Assembly: GCA_019188255.1 (NCBI GenBank)
Contig: JAETXT010000013.1
Coordinates: 2,439,699-2,503,698 of the forward strand
DNA length: 64,000 nucleotides
Reading direction: 5' to 3'
Source: Verticillium longisporum
Lineage: Eukaryota; Ascomycota; Sordariomycetes; Glomerellales; Plectosphaerellaceae
The notes under the pieces are model-generated. The model did not search any database. It saw nothing but the letters and a program-made list of their open reading frames with translations, and was not told the DNA's origin. This document shows, in pieces, positions 22,801-33,871 of the stretch. Numbering within the stretch: position 1 is the first letter of the stretch; every line of letters begins with the position of its first letter. A program made the translations under genes and the position numbers.

Positions 22801-23811
22801 ATGCAGTCCAACGCGGCAGAGTCGAGCACAACGGCGCACCCTTCTTCAGAGAGACCAACGACGCCCACCCCCGATCCCCAGCCGACGGTTGCCCGCCAAA
22901 CCCAGCCGCCGCTGATCAACAACGTGCAATCATTCGTGCCGCAACCATATCTTTATCCGCCGCAACCACCGCTCTACGGACCTGGGCCGCGCAAACCTCG
23001 CATCATTCCGTTCACGAGATCGTGGCACATTGCCAAGATTGTGCTGCGATCGGTCGAGCTCGCCTGTGCCATCATCATCATTGCCCTGACGATCGCCCTC
23101 ATCTCCGCCGCACTCTACGCTGGCCATCTTCCGTTGGCTCTGAGCCTGCCACCGGTGCGTACTTGACCAGCATACTCGCTGGACGTCTCCTTATGCTGAC
23201 TGCCCAGGCTTGCATGTGTGTCCTGTGGGAGACGGCAGAGTTCATTACTCTCTGTGCGCGAGGCGGCAAGCAGGGCATCCACCCAGGAGCTCACGTCGGC
23301 GTACACCTTGTCACGTGGCTGTACTGGGCTCTAGGTATTGTCTTTATGGGCATGTTCTCCTCCTACCGAGGTGACTACCGAGACAGCTCGGACTTTGACT
23401 ATGGCATGGGCCTCAACTATGGCATCATCGGTACCAGCGCGGCTGCGTTGTGAGTTTTGTCTGGCTCTTGTTGACGAGTTACCATTACTGACATGTCCCA
23501 GCCTCGTCACCTTTACCTTGTTCGTCCGCGCCTGCGTCGAGACCAATCAGCGCAACCGTCAGCAGCGGCAGATTTTTGTCATGACTGGAAACGGCGGCCC
23601 CTTTTATGTCATGCCGCAGGCACAGGCCTCGCTGATGCAGCAGTATCCGCAAGCTATGCCTATGCCTGGTGTCTATCCCGGCGCCCCTCAATATCCTCCG
23701 GCGCGAGATTATAAGGTCCCAGTCACAGGCGGCGCACCACCACATCCAGTCATGTCGCCTGCCGATGGATCGTTCTACGGTCCGGGGAACCCTCACCAAC
23801 AGCAAGCTTGA
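22801..23811 (+). CDS. MARVEL-like four-helix membrane protein
   Basis: Exons 22801-23154, 23208-23449 and 23502-23811 give 301 residues. A Pro/Gln/Thr-rich cytosolic N-terminus (1-70) precedes four membrane segments at about 80-110, 118-137, 155-175 and 190-210. A Tyr/Pro/Gly-rich C-terminal tail follows (QYPQAMPMPGVYPGAPQYPP). The layout, with both ends cytosolic and the third and fourth helices close together, resembles MARVEL-domain proteins of fungal plasma-membrane compartments. The sequence does not fix a subfamily. Both introns have GTGNGT donors and CTGAC branch sites. Confidence 0.82.
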
Positions 23812-23988
23812 GCCAGCTGTCTAGCCGATCTAATGTCTAATCCATATTTTGATACCCCAAATACATTCTTGCCCGTATGAGCACCTTTTAGCACAAGTGA
23901 ACCGATTCGGTATCTGCGGAGCTGCTTTCAAGTCAAGTAAAGTCACTAGACAAGCGTAACATATCGTGCACAGCGGCAAACATTATTC

Positions 23989-25490
23989 TCATTCAGCCTT
24001 CCAGTGGAACTTGGCCGCAGGATGGTCAGGCGGCGGCCGTGCCGCACCCTTCTCGCCACGGAGATTCTCTCGGTACGTGCCCCCGGGAACGGCGTATCCC
24101 TCCCACAGCAGCCCGCGCTTCCTCAAAACGGGGAACAGGTCAGAGATGATATCCTCAAAGGAACCAGGCATCAGCGCGTACGCGAGATTGAACCCGTCAA
24201 CATCGGCTTCCGCCACCCACCTCTCCATCTCGTCTGCAACAAACTCCGGCGTGCCCACAACCGTCGCGCGAGACCACCGACCTTGATGTGGTTGCCCACC
24301 GTGTGCTTTGTCCACTTGGCCACGCCCGGCGCTGACTTGCTCCAGGCTTCGACTGCCGACCGTATGGCATTCGACTCTACGTGCCGCAGCTCTTCGTCGT
24401 CGGCGTATTTGGCCATGTCGATGCCCGTCCAGCCACCAAAGAGGGCCAGAGCACCGTCCTCGGAGCCAAAGCTGAGGAATTCCTCGTACCTCGCCTGCGC
24501 CTTCTCCTGCGTGCTCGCAATGACCGGGCACAGCAGAGCAAGGAACTTGATGGAGGCAGGGTCACGCCCGTACTCATCGCGCGCCGCCGCTCTGATCTCG
24601 GCAATGTTGTTGGCAATGACAGATGGCGAATGGCCAGCGACGAAGATGGCCTCGGCGTTCTTCGCCGCAAATGCCTTGCCAGCCCTGGAAGTGCCGGCCT
24701 GAAGAATGACCGGTGTTCTCTGCGGCGACGGCTCGCAAATGTGGGGGCCCGTCACCTGGTAAAACTTGCCGACGTGATCAATCGTCCGGACGAGCTTGGG
24801 GTCCGTATAGATGCCCGTCTCGCGGTTCAGCTTGACGGCATCATCTCGCCACGAGGATTGCCTGGGTTGTCAGCTACATTGAGATGCAGGGCATGAAAAG
24901 AGGCTCATCAAAGCTTGTACATGACTTCGACATACTCCTCAGCCATGACGTATCGCTCGTCGTGCTCCGGCTGTTGCGTATGGCCAAGGTTACGGGCCGC
25001 CGAATCGAGGTAGCCCGTGACAATGTTCCAGCCGACACGCCCTCCTGTCAAGTGGTCAAGAGTGCTGAGACGACGCGCGAGGTGGTACGGCTGTTCGTAG
25101 GTCGTTGCGACCGTGACGCCGAAACCTAGACTCTCCGTCGCTGCAGCCATGGCTGACACTGTCATCAAAGGCTCGTTGACCGGCCACTGCGCTCCAGAAA
25201 CAATGGCAGGATCGGGGTTCTTGGGCCCCTTGTACACATCGTACGCGCCCTTGACTGCCAGGATGCATCACACCATGTGCAGACCTCATCACTCTCCTGC
25301 ACATCGGCGATGAACATGCCGGGTTAGCCGCCCTTCTCCAGCAGCAGGGCCACCTTCACCCAGTGCTGAAGGTTGCAGAACTCGGACGAGTGGTCATCCG
25401 GGTGCCGCCAGAGCCCCGGCGACTGATGGCCGCTGCATGACTCGACAAAGGCATTCAGAATGAGCTGCTTCTTGGGGAAGCCATGATGCT
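23989..25490 (-). pseudogene. Broken FMN-dependent monooxygenase, NtaA/SnaA/DszA type
   Basis: The luciferase-like flavin monooxygenases of this group cleave C-S or C-N bonds using reduced FMN. Nearly the whole protein can be traced: PKKQLILNAFVESCSGHQSP at the start, SGAQWPVNEP, GGRVGWNIVTGYLDSAARNL, LQAGTSRAGKAFAA and the C-terminal AVPGGTYRENL. Four lesions are visible: a TAA in the conserved GG(F)xGMFIADV block (25324-25326), loss of a clean splice junction just after that block, a GT-to-AT change at the donor after VMYKL (24908-24907), and a 1-base deletion in KVGGL(G)AT near 24270. No in-frame start codon remains. It lies divergent from the DUR3 relic. Confidence 0.88.
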
Positions 25491-26134
25491 GGTGATTGCG
25501 GCGAGTGTCTTCTCTCTGTCTGAATGGTGTGCTCGACGCGATCCCCGTTCTCGACGTGAATTCCCTTGCTCTTTAATACACAATGGCTGAACGGCTGAAT
25601 AGCCTTTCAATAGCCTGCGCCGAGATGGTCGTCCTCAAATGACCCCCGCCGACTACCCCTCGATGACCCATGTCGCATCGCGATGGCGCGATATACCCGC
25701 GCAATGAGATGCCCGGCGAACAAGTTCCGATGGCACATGCCGACCAATCGTCTTACACGCAATGTACGTCGCACAACTGCCGAGCGATGTCGGTCGTGCT
25801 GGTTTGAAGATCAATGGGGCCATTTTACTTTAGACATTCGAACAATCTTATCTGGGCCATACGGTGGTGAACCCGAGTCTCGCAGGATCACCTCCTCGTT
25901 GGGTACCGATGCGATCACGACATATTTAGTGGCGTGTCCTCATCTTGAGCGTGGGGTATCGATCCGCGCGTTCGGATACCTGCCACGTGCGTTGTCTCGG
26001 GCTCGATCGCAGGTCGATATCAAGAGGCAGTCCCGGCGTTCTGGTTTCGCTCTCCCCGTCTCGCTTCTTTCGGTATCGCTATTCGCTGTTGTCCGTACCA
26101 TCCTGCTCAGACCACACACTGACAAGAGAACAAC

Positions 26135-27981
26135 ATGGCTGGAGGTGCAGCATCGGGCGATGCTTCCGACAGCGTCGTGGCACCTCCTCTCCCGCAGTTC
26201 GCTGCATAGCGAGTGTCTCTCGGATATCGTGCTCGTGCTCGACTGACCTTTCTTAGCATCGTTGTCGTCGTCATCGGCTTCATCTTTGCTGCCGTCATGA
26301 TTGGCATTACGCACATCCTCAAGCGTACGGTCGGTGAAGACAACAAGAAGACGGAGATGTTCATCACAGCCAACAGGACTGTCAGCACTGGTCTCACGAG
26401 TTCGGCCGTCATCTCGTCGTGGCTCTGGCATGCACGTCATTGCCGCGACGTTCCTCCTCCCCGTCGGTGTCATCTTGTACACCTTTGTTGGCGGCGTCAA
26501 GGCCACGTTCCTCACCGACTATGTCCATATCAAGGCCACGTTCACCGACTATGTCCATACGTTCATCATCACCATCATCGTTTGCTTCTTCACGATCAAG
26601 GCCTTCTTGACGCCCGAGATTTCGTCGCCCGCCCATCTCTATGAGCTGATTGTGGCCGCTGGCGAGGCACACCCCGTCAGCGGTAACCACAACGGCTCCT
26701 ACCTGACCATGACGAGCCACGGCGTACGTGTGCCGCCCTCATGAACTATCTCTTCACCGCTGACATTCACAGGCCATGCTATTCGGCATCATCCACGTTC
26801 TCGCCAACTTTGGCCTCGTCGTCATGGACACGGGCTTCTTTGTCAAGGCCTTTGCCGCTCGTCCCCAGGCCGTCGTACCTGGGTACGTCATTGGGGGTAT
26901 TGCCTACTTTGGCATCCCCTGGTGCCTGGGAACGCTGATGAGCTTTGTCGCCCTGGGTCTTGAAGGCGAGGAGATCTTCCCGACGTACCCTCGACGCATG
27001 TCCGGCACGGAAATCTCCAATGGTCTTGTGCTCCCGTACGCCGCCATTGCCATTGCCGGCAAGGGTGGCGCCACGGCGATCCTGCTCATCACCTTCATGG
27101 CCGTCACGTCGACGCTGTCGGCCCAGGTCATTGCCGTCTCGTCCATCATCAGCTTTGACATTTACCGCCAGTACATCAACAAGGCCGCTACCGACCGTGA
27201 TGTCATTCGATGGAGTCACATTGGCGTCGTCTTTTTTGGTCTCTTCTCTGCTTGCTTTTCAACCGTGCTTCACTATGGCAAGGTCGATCTCGGCTGGACG
27301 CTGTACATGCTGGGCGTCTTGACATGCCCCGGCATCTTCCCGACGACCTTTGCTATTCTCTGGAAGAAGCAGTCTACCGTGGCTGCCGTCGTCTCGCCCA
27401 TCCTCGGTCTCTTCACCGGTCTCGCCGTCTGGCTCGGCACCGCCCAAGCGCTCTTTGGCGAGATCAGCGTCGCATCCACCGGTCAGGCCGCCCCCTGCAC
27501 CTGGGGCACAACGGCATCTGCGTTAAGCCCGGCGCTCTACTCTGTCGTCATTTCTCTCGTGAAGCCTGCCAATTTCAACTGGGCCGACTTCCGCAACGAG
27601 AAACTCACTCTCGATGGCACGACACAGAACGTTGAGGAGTCGGACTACCAGACAAACAAGGCCCAGCTCAAACGTTGGGGCCGCCTCAGCGCCTACTGGT
27701 CGCTCGCCACGTTCCTCGGACACTGGGTCCTGTGGCCTCTGCCAATGTACGCGGCCAAGTATGTCCTTAGCGAGAGCTGCTTTGTGGCCTGGCTTGTCCT
27801 CGCCATTATCTGGGTGTGGATCACAATTTTTGTCGCCGGCTTTTTCCCAATCATCGACGGGCGCAAGCAAATCTTGGATGTCATTCAAACACTACGGGGC
27901 CACAGCAAGAAGCCCGAGACGAGCGAAAGCGAGGGACCCGCGACGCCCGCCGAGTCCGTGGCCTATGACCGGAAGGAGTAA
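26135..27981 (+). pseudogene. Broken DUR3-type urea/polyamine symporter (SSS family)
   Basis: DUR3 proteins import urea or polyamines with a cation across the plasma membrane. The N-terminus (MAGGAASGDASDS, then VVPP-like and TEMFITANRTVSTGLTSSAV) runs to SSWLW at about 26427. There it jumps into GMHVIAATFLLPVG in another frame, so roughly 100 residues covering helices 2-4 are missing. A tandem copy of KATF(L)TDYVH follows. After an intron at about 26724-26773 (donor GTACGT), a normal 401-residue C-terminal half runs to 27981. The first junction would need a GC donor (TA^GCGAGT), another possible decay step. The surviving half is still well preserved, so loss looks recent. Confidence 0.87.
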
Positions 27982-28090
27982 TGTCATTGTGAGTCATTTG
28001 GTAGCTAATGCAGGCATAATGCTAAATCCTGAATGCCATGTTTGTTCGTTGCCAGCCCCCAAGACCAGCCGTGGCGTGAAAGCTGCCTTT

Positions 28091-29036
28091 TTACAGACAC
28101 TGTGAGTACCACTGGTTCGAGGCCCTGCATGTACCCTGCGAGCAGCACTTTGCGCCGTTCCAGCCCTGACCGCCGCACTGTCCGTAAAGCGCTGCGCAGC
28201 TGCCCGAGGGCGGGGGCGTCGTGGGAGGCGTCGTAGGAGGCGTGGTCGGGGGTGTGGTCGGTGGCGTCGTGGGTGGGCTCCCCGGAGTTCAACTTGCTTC
28301 GCACAAATGTCAGTGCCGCCTGGCCGTAGACGCCGCCGTATCCCTGGTGAACGGCCTGGTTGTTGCCGGTGCAGCAGTAAGGGTCGGGCGAGTCGCAGTA
28401 GTTCTGGATCTTGCTGCCCGAGGGACAGACGAAGCCGGCAGGACGCGCGGCGAACTAACATGGTTAGCTAGAATTTCACGATGGCTGCTAAACAACAGAT
28501 GCAGATCAACTCACCCCCTGCGCCGTGCAGGTGCCGACGTTGTACGGGAACCCGGCCCGGTACCGTGGGCTGCCCATGAGGATGGCAGCCTTGACGGCAG
28601 TGACGGCGCTCGCAGTCAGGGGCACGGCCGTGTTGGTGATGCCGGAGCCCGGGTCGCCGCCGCCGCACAGAGCATTGTCCATGATCTGGCCGCCCTGGGA
28701 GTACCCGACGAGAACGATCTGCGTGTTCGGGCACCTCTGGTTGAAGCTGTTGACAGCCGAGGCGACAGCGTTGGTGCCCTGCATGGCCGAGTTGCCGTAG
28801 CTGATGCCGCCGCAGGAGCTCTGGCCGCCGCACGCTGGGTACACGATGGCCTCGGCAGTCGAGCCGGGGTACGCGTTCAGGATGAGGTTGACGACGGTGC
28901 CGGCCGAGCCATAGCCGGGTCCGACAGTGGTTTCACGGGCGCCGAAAACGTGGATACTGGGGCAGCTCTGGCGCTCAACGAGACCCGCCGAAGCGACTAG
29001 GGCCTGGGCGGCGAGGAGGAGAGCGAACGTCTGCAT
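28091..29036 (-). CDS. Acetylxylan esterase/cutinase family with out-of-frame CBM1
   Basis: This secreted alpha/beta hydrolase probably deacetylates xylan. Exons are 28515-29036 and 28454 downward. A signal peptide (1-18) precedes the catalytic domain, with Ser113 in GYSQGG, Asp198 in CDSPDPYCC and His210, matching acetylxylan esterase II. A (T)TPP linker and a typical CBM1 ([21 protein letters not shown]) follow, but one base puts them out of frame near 28280-28296 (AACTCCGGGG). Read literally, the frame ends at 28005 without a CBM1; the CBM1 stop is TAA at 28091-28093. The catalytic part is intact, so an active enzyme without the cellulose-binding module is possible. Confidence 0.85.
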
Positions 29037-29098
29037 TGTGATGGTGTGGATGAGTGAGGCGTCATGTCTCCTTTCTCCAAGGGCTCGGTGACGACCCT

Positions 29099-29104
29099 TT
29101 TATA
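29099..29104 (-). promoter_or_regulatory. TATA box of the acetylxylan esterase gene
   Basis: TATAAAAG on the minus strand, about 63 bp before the ATG at 29036. This is a good position for a strongly regulated secreted hydrolase. Confidence 0.55.
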
Positions 29105-29617
29105 TGCTTTGGACACTGTCAAAAGTCCCCCTCGGACCCTATCTTAACGTCTTTGGGAGATTGCTTGATCCTGCTACAAAAGGAGCCAGGTCCGACGACC
29201 TCCGTGTCGGTTGCATTCCGCTGGACCGTGCTCGGGTCACACGGCAAACAACGTCGTGAAAGCTTGGTACCGCGAAACGTGGCGGACGCTGTCATTAGCC
29301 GCGTCCCCTGGCTGGATCGTCTGCAAGCAGTGTCGACGGGAGAGCCTCATGCCGGCTGAAATGCCCGATAGTTGGGGTGCGCGGACTGCCTGAAGCCACG
29401 CGAGGGGCGGATAGATGAAGGCTTGAACTGAATTCAGGCTAATCCCCCTCGATGTCGGGACTTGAGCAGGGTTTCCCCACTCAAAGCATCACAACCGGCA
29501 GCCAATGCAACGGTATTGCGAGGCCCATGACTCGCGGTCAAAGCGGGAGTGAGCAAACAAAAGGGGGCATTCATTCATTATTATCTTACGCCTCGCGCCT
29601 CACGCCTCACGTCTCAA
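29105..29617. other. Intergenic, no supported gene
   Basis: Upstream of the esterase and downstream of the TauD-type gene. Only short, unsupported open frames. Confidence 0.5.
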
Positions 29618-30853
29618 TCAGAGGCCCAATGCCTCCCTCCGCCCCTTGCTCGAGGCATCCAGGTACGGGGCCTCGCCCAAAGAGCACACGCGGTCGCCGG
29701 CTCGGGCCTCGTCGTAGTCGTACGTCGCGCAGTGCCAGGTGCTCCTGTTGTCCCAGATGGCGAGGTCGTTCTTGCGCCACTTGAAGCGCACCTGGGCGTC
29801 GTGGTTTTGCGTCAAGAGATTGAAGATGTACGCCAGCAGAACATCCGACTCGTCTTTGGTCACGCCGTTGATGCGCTTTGTGAAGCCCCTGTTCACGTAG
29901 ACCGACTTCCACCCAGTGACGGCTTTTCGAGGTCAGCATTGCTTGCGGAGATTGAGATTGCGATGGGAAAGGGTTGCTGCTACTCACGGTTCGTGCGGAT
30001 GACAGGGTGCACCGCCATCAGGCCCGCGCCCTGGTTCAGGGGCGAGCCACGGATGCCCTGACGAATGGGGTTTCCCAGACGCTCGGCCTCGTCGAGGAAG
30101 AACTTTGCGTCGTGCGTCGCCGTCAGGCCCTCGAGAAAGACCTGCATGGCGGGCGACAGCCGATCGTAAATCTCGTAGCCGCTCGCCCACATGGTGTCGC
30201 CGCCCGTGGCCGGCAGCGTGTGGATCTTGAGCATGGCATAGTCCGAGGGGACCGGCTCAAAGGTGATGTCGCTGTGCCAGCCGTTGCTCGCGAACCGGCT
30301 GACGTCGGAGAGCTGGTGGGTCAGGCCGCCGCCCTTCTTCTGCTTCTCGGAGCTGATGACGCTGATCTGGTCACCAAGCTCGCTACCTTCTTCGGTCAGA
30401 GGGTGCACGTGAAGGGAGGACGACGAGGGCTGGGAGTTATCAGCAATGCGTTGCATCTCTCTCAAAGCAAGCGACGACGACTCACGCATCCCGAGAGCTC
30501 CGTCAAGCGCAGCATAAAGTCCTTCATCTGGATAGGCGTCACATCTTGGTTGCGCAGGAAGACAACACCCCTTTGTGAAACTGTTTAGTCAGAAAAATGT
30601 ACGTGTCGGCAAGGCAAGATCGCATCTCACTAGTCACAGCCAAATCCCGAATGAGCTGGTCGTCTCCGTTGAGGAGCTCGGCCACCTGAAGGCCCTCAAA
30701 CTCGCGACCGATGACGGGTGTCAGGTCGTTGGGTGTGAAGCCATCGAGAGAGCCTGAGTAGCTCAACGGCGTCGTGAGACGCGGTTTGGCCAGCTCGTTG
30801 CCGCCGATTATGTTGCCATTGGCGCTGGCGTTGTCTTGCGTGGCGGAGGGCAT
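29618..30853 (-). CDS. TauD/TfdA-type 2-oxoglutarate dioxygenase
   Basis: This family uses Fe(II), 2-oxoglutarate and oxygen to hydroxylate sulfonates such as taurine, releasing sulfite. Exons are 30631-30853, 30486-30580, 29988-30429 and 29618-29922, giving 354 residues in frame throughout. The iron ligands are His158 and Asp160 in WHSDITF and the distal His (about 317) in NRSTWHCATYDYDEARAGDR; the following Arg binds 2-oxoglutarate. LPATGGDTMWASGYEIYDRL is the family's conserved centre. All three introns are about 49-65 nt with consensus sites. The gene is divergent from a Dal5-type permease, which fits uptake followed by degradation of an organosulfur compound. The substrate is not proven by sequence. 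Confidence 0.92.
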
Positions 30854-31878
30854 GATAAGAACGGGAAGCAAGTCCGAGGCGATGTATGGCTTGACCGAGA
30901 TTTCTGACCGAGGTTCTTCTGATTTGTTGTGGTGGTGAGACAATCTCTTGTTCAGGGGTTTGTGATTAGGATGCGGCTTCACATTCGTGCTTGGGCATCC
31001 TCCAGGCCAGCATTGTGCAGACGAGCCATACATATCCGATCACGCCTTCGCCTGTTGGCGCGGAGAAACCGAAGCAAGAGGCAGTCGTCGACTCGTTGCG
31101 GAGAAAATATCGGGGATTCGCGATGGCGTCATCTGACCCAAAATGAGCCGTCGGCCGCGCCAACCCCGTCCTGGACGAAGCCCCCGACCGGTGCCGCCGC
31201 GACTCTCCGCGCGATGCCGAGGGAGGTCTTGGGTCGCCTTAGGGCCAAGCTTGGGAGCTGGGGGAGGGCTTCGTCGTGGCGGCATCTTCCACGCGGGCTC
31301 TGGGGTCTGCCTGGCTGGGGTCGACAGCTGCCGATCGCAAGACACAGCAGTCGTCCACTGCCCACCTACCCAGTCAGGGTCTGCTCCACCGAGGCAGATG
31401 CATAGAAGGGCGTTCTACGTTTGAGTCGAGTGCCGGGACGTCGCGCTTTTGTGTCAATGGCGTGCTCCGGCCTTGGGATTTCGTCCAGCTCATTTCTCCG
31501 TATCTTTCTCCGTGCGATGCCAATGGCGATGGCTTCATGGTGTTGAGGTTGCATGAGAGTTGTCGCACTTATAGGAAGCCGTCGCAGTCCTGCTGATCTC
31601 GACTTTTCGTCTCATCTTCTCAAGGTCGCCGCTCCTCACCCTGTTGTTGTTCCAAGGTCGAGACTCGAGCCGCACACGTGCACCACAGGCGAACTCGAAT
31701 CTTCAGCCTCAAGCGTCAGCCTTGCTCCTGCCCTGCACCACACGTACCTGCCTTCTCACAGTCGCCGCCATGGGCACCGAAGACATTGAGACGCACGACA
31801 CGCCCCGTGCGGGACCCGGTGAATCGTCGTCTCTCAAGGGCCTCACCGACGTGCAAGTCGGCCGCAGCGAGCTCAGCG
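30854..31878. other. Shared promoter region, TauD-type gene / Dal5-type permease
   Basis: About 1 kb between divergent start codons. No supported gene. An extra possible N-terminus of the permease begins at 31770 (see the permease entry). Co-regulation of the two genes from here is plausible. Confidence 0.5.
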
Positions 31879-33446
31879 ATGCCATCCCCCGACCACAAGT
31901 ACGAGGGCCGCCACCGATGGGATCCCACTGCGACGTGGACCGAGGCCGAGGAGAAGAGCGTCATTCGCAAGACGGACCTCTGCCTGCTGACCTGGCTCTG
32001 CGTCATGTTCTTCGGTCTCCAGCTCGATCGCGGCAACCTGTCGAACGCGCTGGCCGATGACTTCCTCACCGACATGAACCTCACGAGCGACGACTACAAC
32101 AACGGTACCACCATTCAGCTCGTCGCCTTCCTCGCCGCCGAGTTCCCCGTCCAGCTGTTGACGAAGCGCTACGGTTTCCGCTACGTGCTGCCCACCATGA
32201 TGTTCGCCTGGGGCACCGTCTCGTGGGCGCAGGCCTGGATGCACAACCGCACCGGCTTCTACATCACCCGCGCCCTCATTGGTTTCTGCGAGGGCGGTTT
32301 CATCCCCGGTGCCATCCTCTTCGCCACCTACTTCTACACCTCCAAGGAGCTGTCCATCCGCCTCGCCGCCTTCTGGTCCACCCTCAACATTGCTCGTGTC
32401 ATCTCGGCCCTGCTCGCCGCCGGCATTCTCGAGATGCGCGGCATCGGCGGCCATCCCGGCTGGTTCTGGCTGTTCCTGCTCGAGGGTCTTCTGACCGTTG
32501 TTCTCGCCATCATTGTGAGTTGTCCTGCGCGCACGCCCCTCCTTTCGCTTCCACAGAGCCAAGCTGACCTTAACCGCCCTTCTAGTCCTACCTGTACCTG
32601 CCGGCCTCGCCCACCAGCACCAAGAACGTCCTGTTCCCCAAGGGCTGGTACACCGAGCGCCAGGAGATCATCATGACGAACCGCATCCTCCGCGACGATC
32701 CCGCCAAGGGCCTCACGACTCTGCATGAGCCCGCCACCTGGCAGGACGTCAAGAACACTTGGTCGAATCCCTCCATGTGGGGACTGTTCCTCATCGGTCT
32801 CGTCGCCTACATCCCCGCGACCCCCGTCCAGGCCTACCTCACGCTTACGCTGCGCCGCATCGGTTTCTCGCGTTTCGACTCGAACATGCTCACCATTCCC
32901 TCGGCCGTCCTCCAGATCATCACCATGTTGGTCCTCGCCTACAGCAGCAACCACTTCAACGAGCGCACCTTCCACTGCTTCGTCGGCGAGTTCTGGGTCA
33001 TGCCGCTGCTCATTGCCCTGCTGACCATCTCGGACGGCGGCCAGGAGTGGGCGCGCTTCGCCCTCGTCACTCTCATCTCCGGGTACCCCTACTTCCACCC
33101 GATTGTCACTTCGTGGATCTCGGAAGATACGTTTCACGTGAAAAAGAGAGCCATCGCTGTCGACACCTATAACGTCATTGTCCAGATGGCCAGACTCATA
33201 GGCAGCCAGGTCTACGGCTCCTACGACGGCCCTTACTTCAAGCAGGGCAACAAGGTGCTCGTCTCCATCTGCGCCTTTGCCCTCGTCGTCTTCGTTGCCC
33301 AGCGCCAGGTCATCGTCTACCTCAACGGCAAGAAGGAGAAGAAGTGGGCCGCCATGTCCGACGAGGACCGTCACATCTACCAGAACGATGTTCAGGCCCG
33401 TGAGGTGGACGGCAACAAGCGTCTCGACTTCCGCTACACCTACTAG
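31879..33446 (+). CDS. MFS permease, Dal5 anion:cation symporter family
   Basis: Exons 31879-32514 and 32586-33446 give 498 residues. FFGLQLDRGNLSNALAD in helix 1, the WGTVSWAQAWM block and GGHPGWFWLFLLEGLLT place it in the allantoate-permease family, which in yeast includes carriers of allantoate, nicotinate, cysteine and sulfonates (Soa1). About 12 helices are visible, and the C-terminal tail is charged. Homologues usually start with an acidic tail like MGTEDIETHDTPR; that tail is present at 31770 but one base out of frame (CCCCC at 31886-31890). I therefore use the next ATG at 31879. It lies just before the conserved YEGxHRWDP segment, so a working protein is likely. Confidence 0.87.
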
Positions 33447-33871
33447 GCTTGCCCTGCCCTGCCCTGTATAACGCCGGTGATATGCAACCTGCCTGTTTTC
33501 GATGCCATAGTTAGCCTGCCATAATCATTGGGCCCATGAGCCCCCTTCTCACATGCCATATGTGTCGATGATTGTCCGTGATAGTGCAGATGCAAGATGC
33601 TCAGCGTACAATTTAATGTCGTCTTGTCCGAAATCCGGACCCCGGACCCACATAACGCCATCGCAGCACCCCTCGTACCTGTCTTCTCTCCAGGATTCTC
33701 TCCAGGATACTCTACAGCAGTTCATCAGCGCTCTTCAGCTGTCAAAGGGGGCCGGAAAGTCAAAATTCGGCCTGGACCCTGGATGCCCCCGCTAGAAGCC
33801 CCCTACCCCTTGCAATTTTCTGCACACATCCCCCCTTGAACCATGCGGCCCGCGTGGACCACCCCTCCAGA
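33447..33871. other. Intergenic between permease and regulator
   Basis: No coding region supported. Pyrimidine-rich toward the regulator start. Confidence 0.4.

Noticed and set aside
33836..33871. Upstream start of the Zn2Cys6 protein
   Set aside because: The open frame begins with TTG; the first ATG is at 33872 in a good context.
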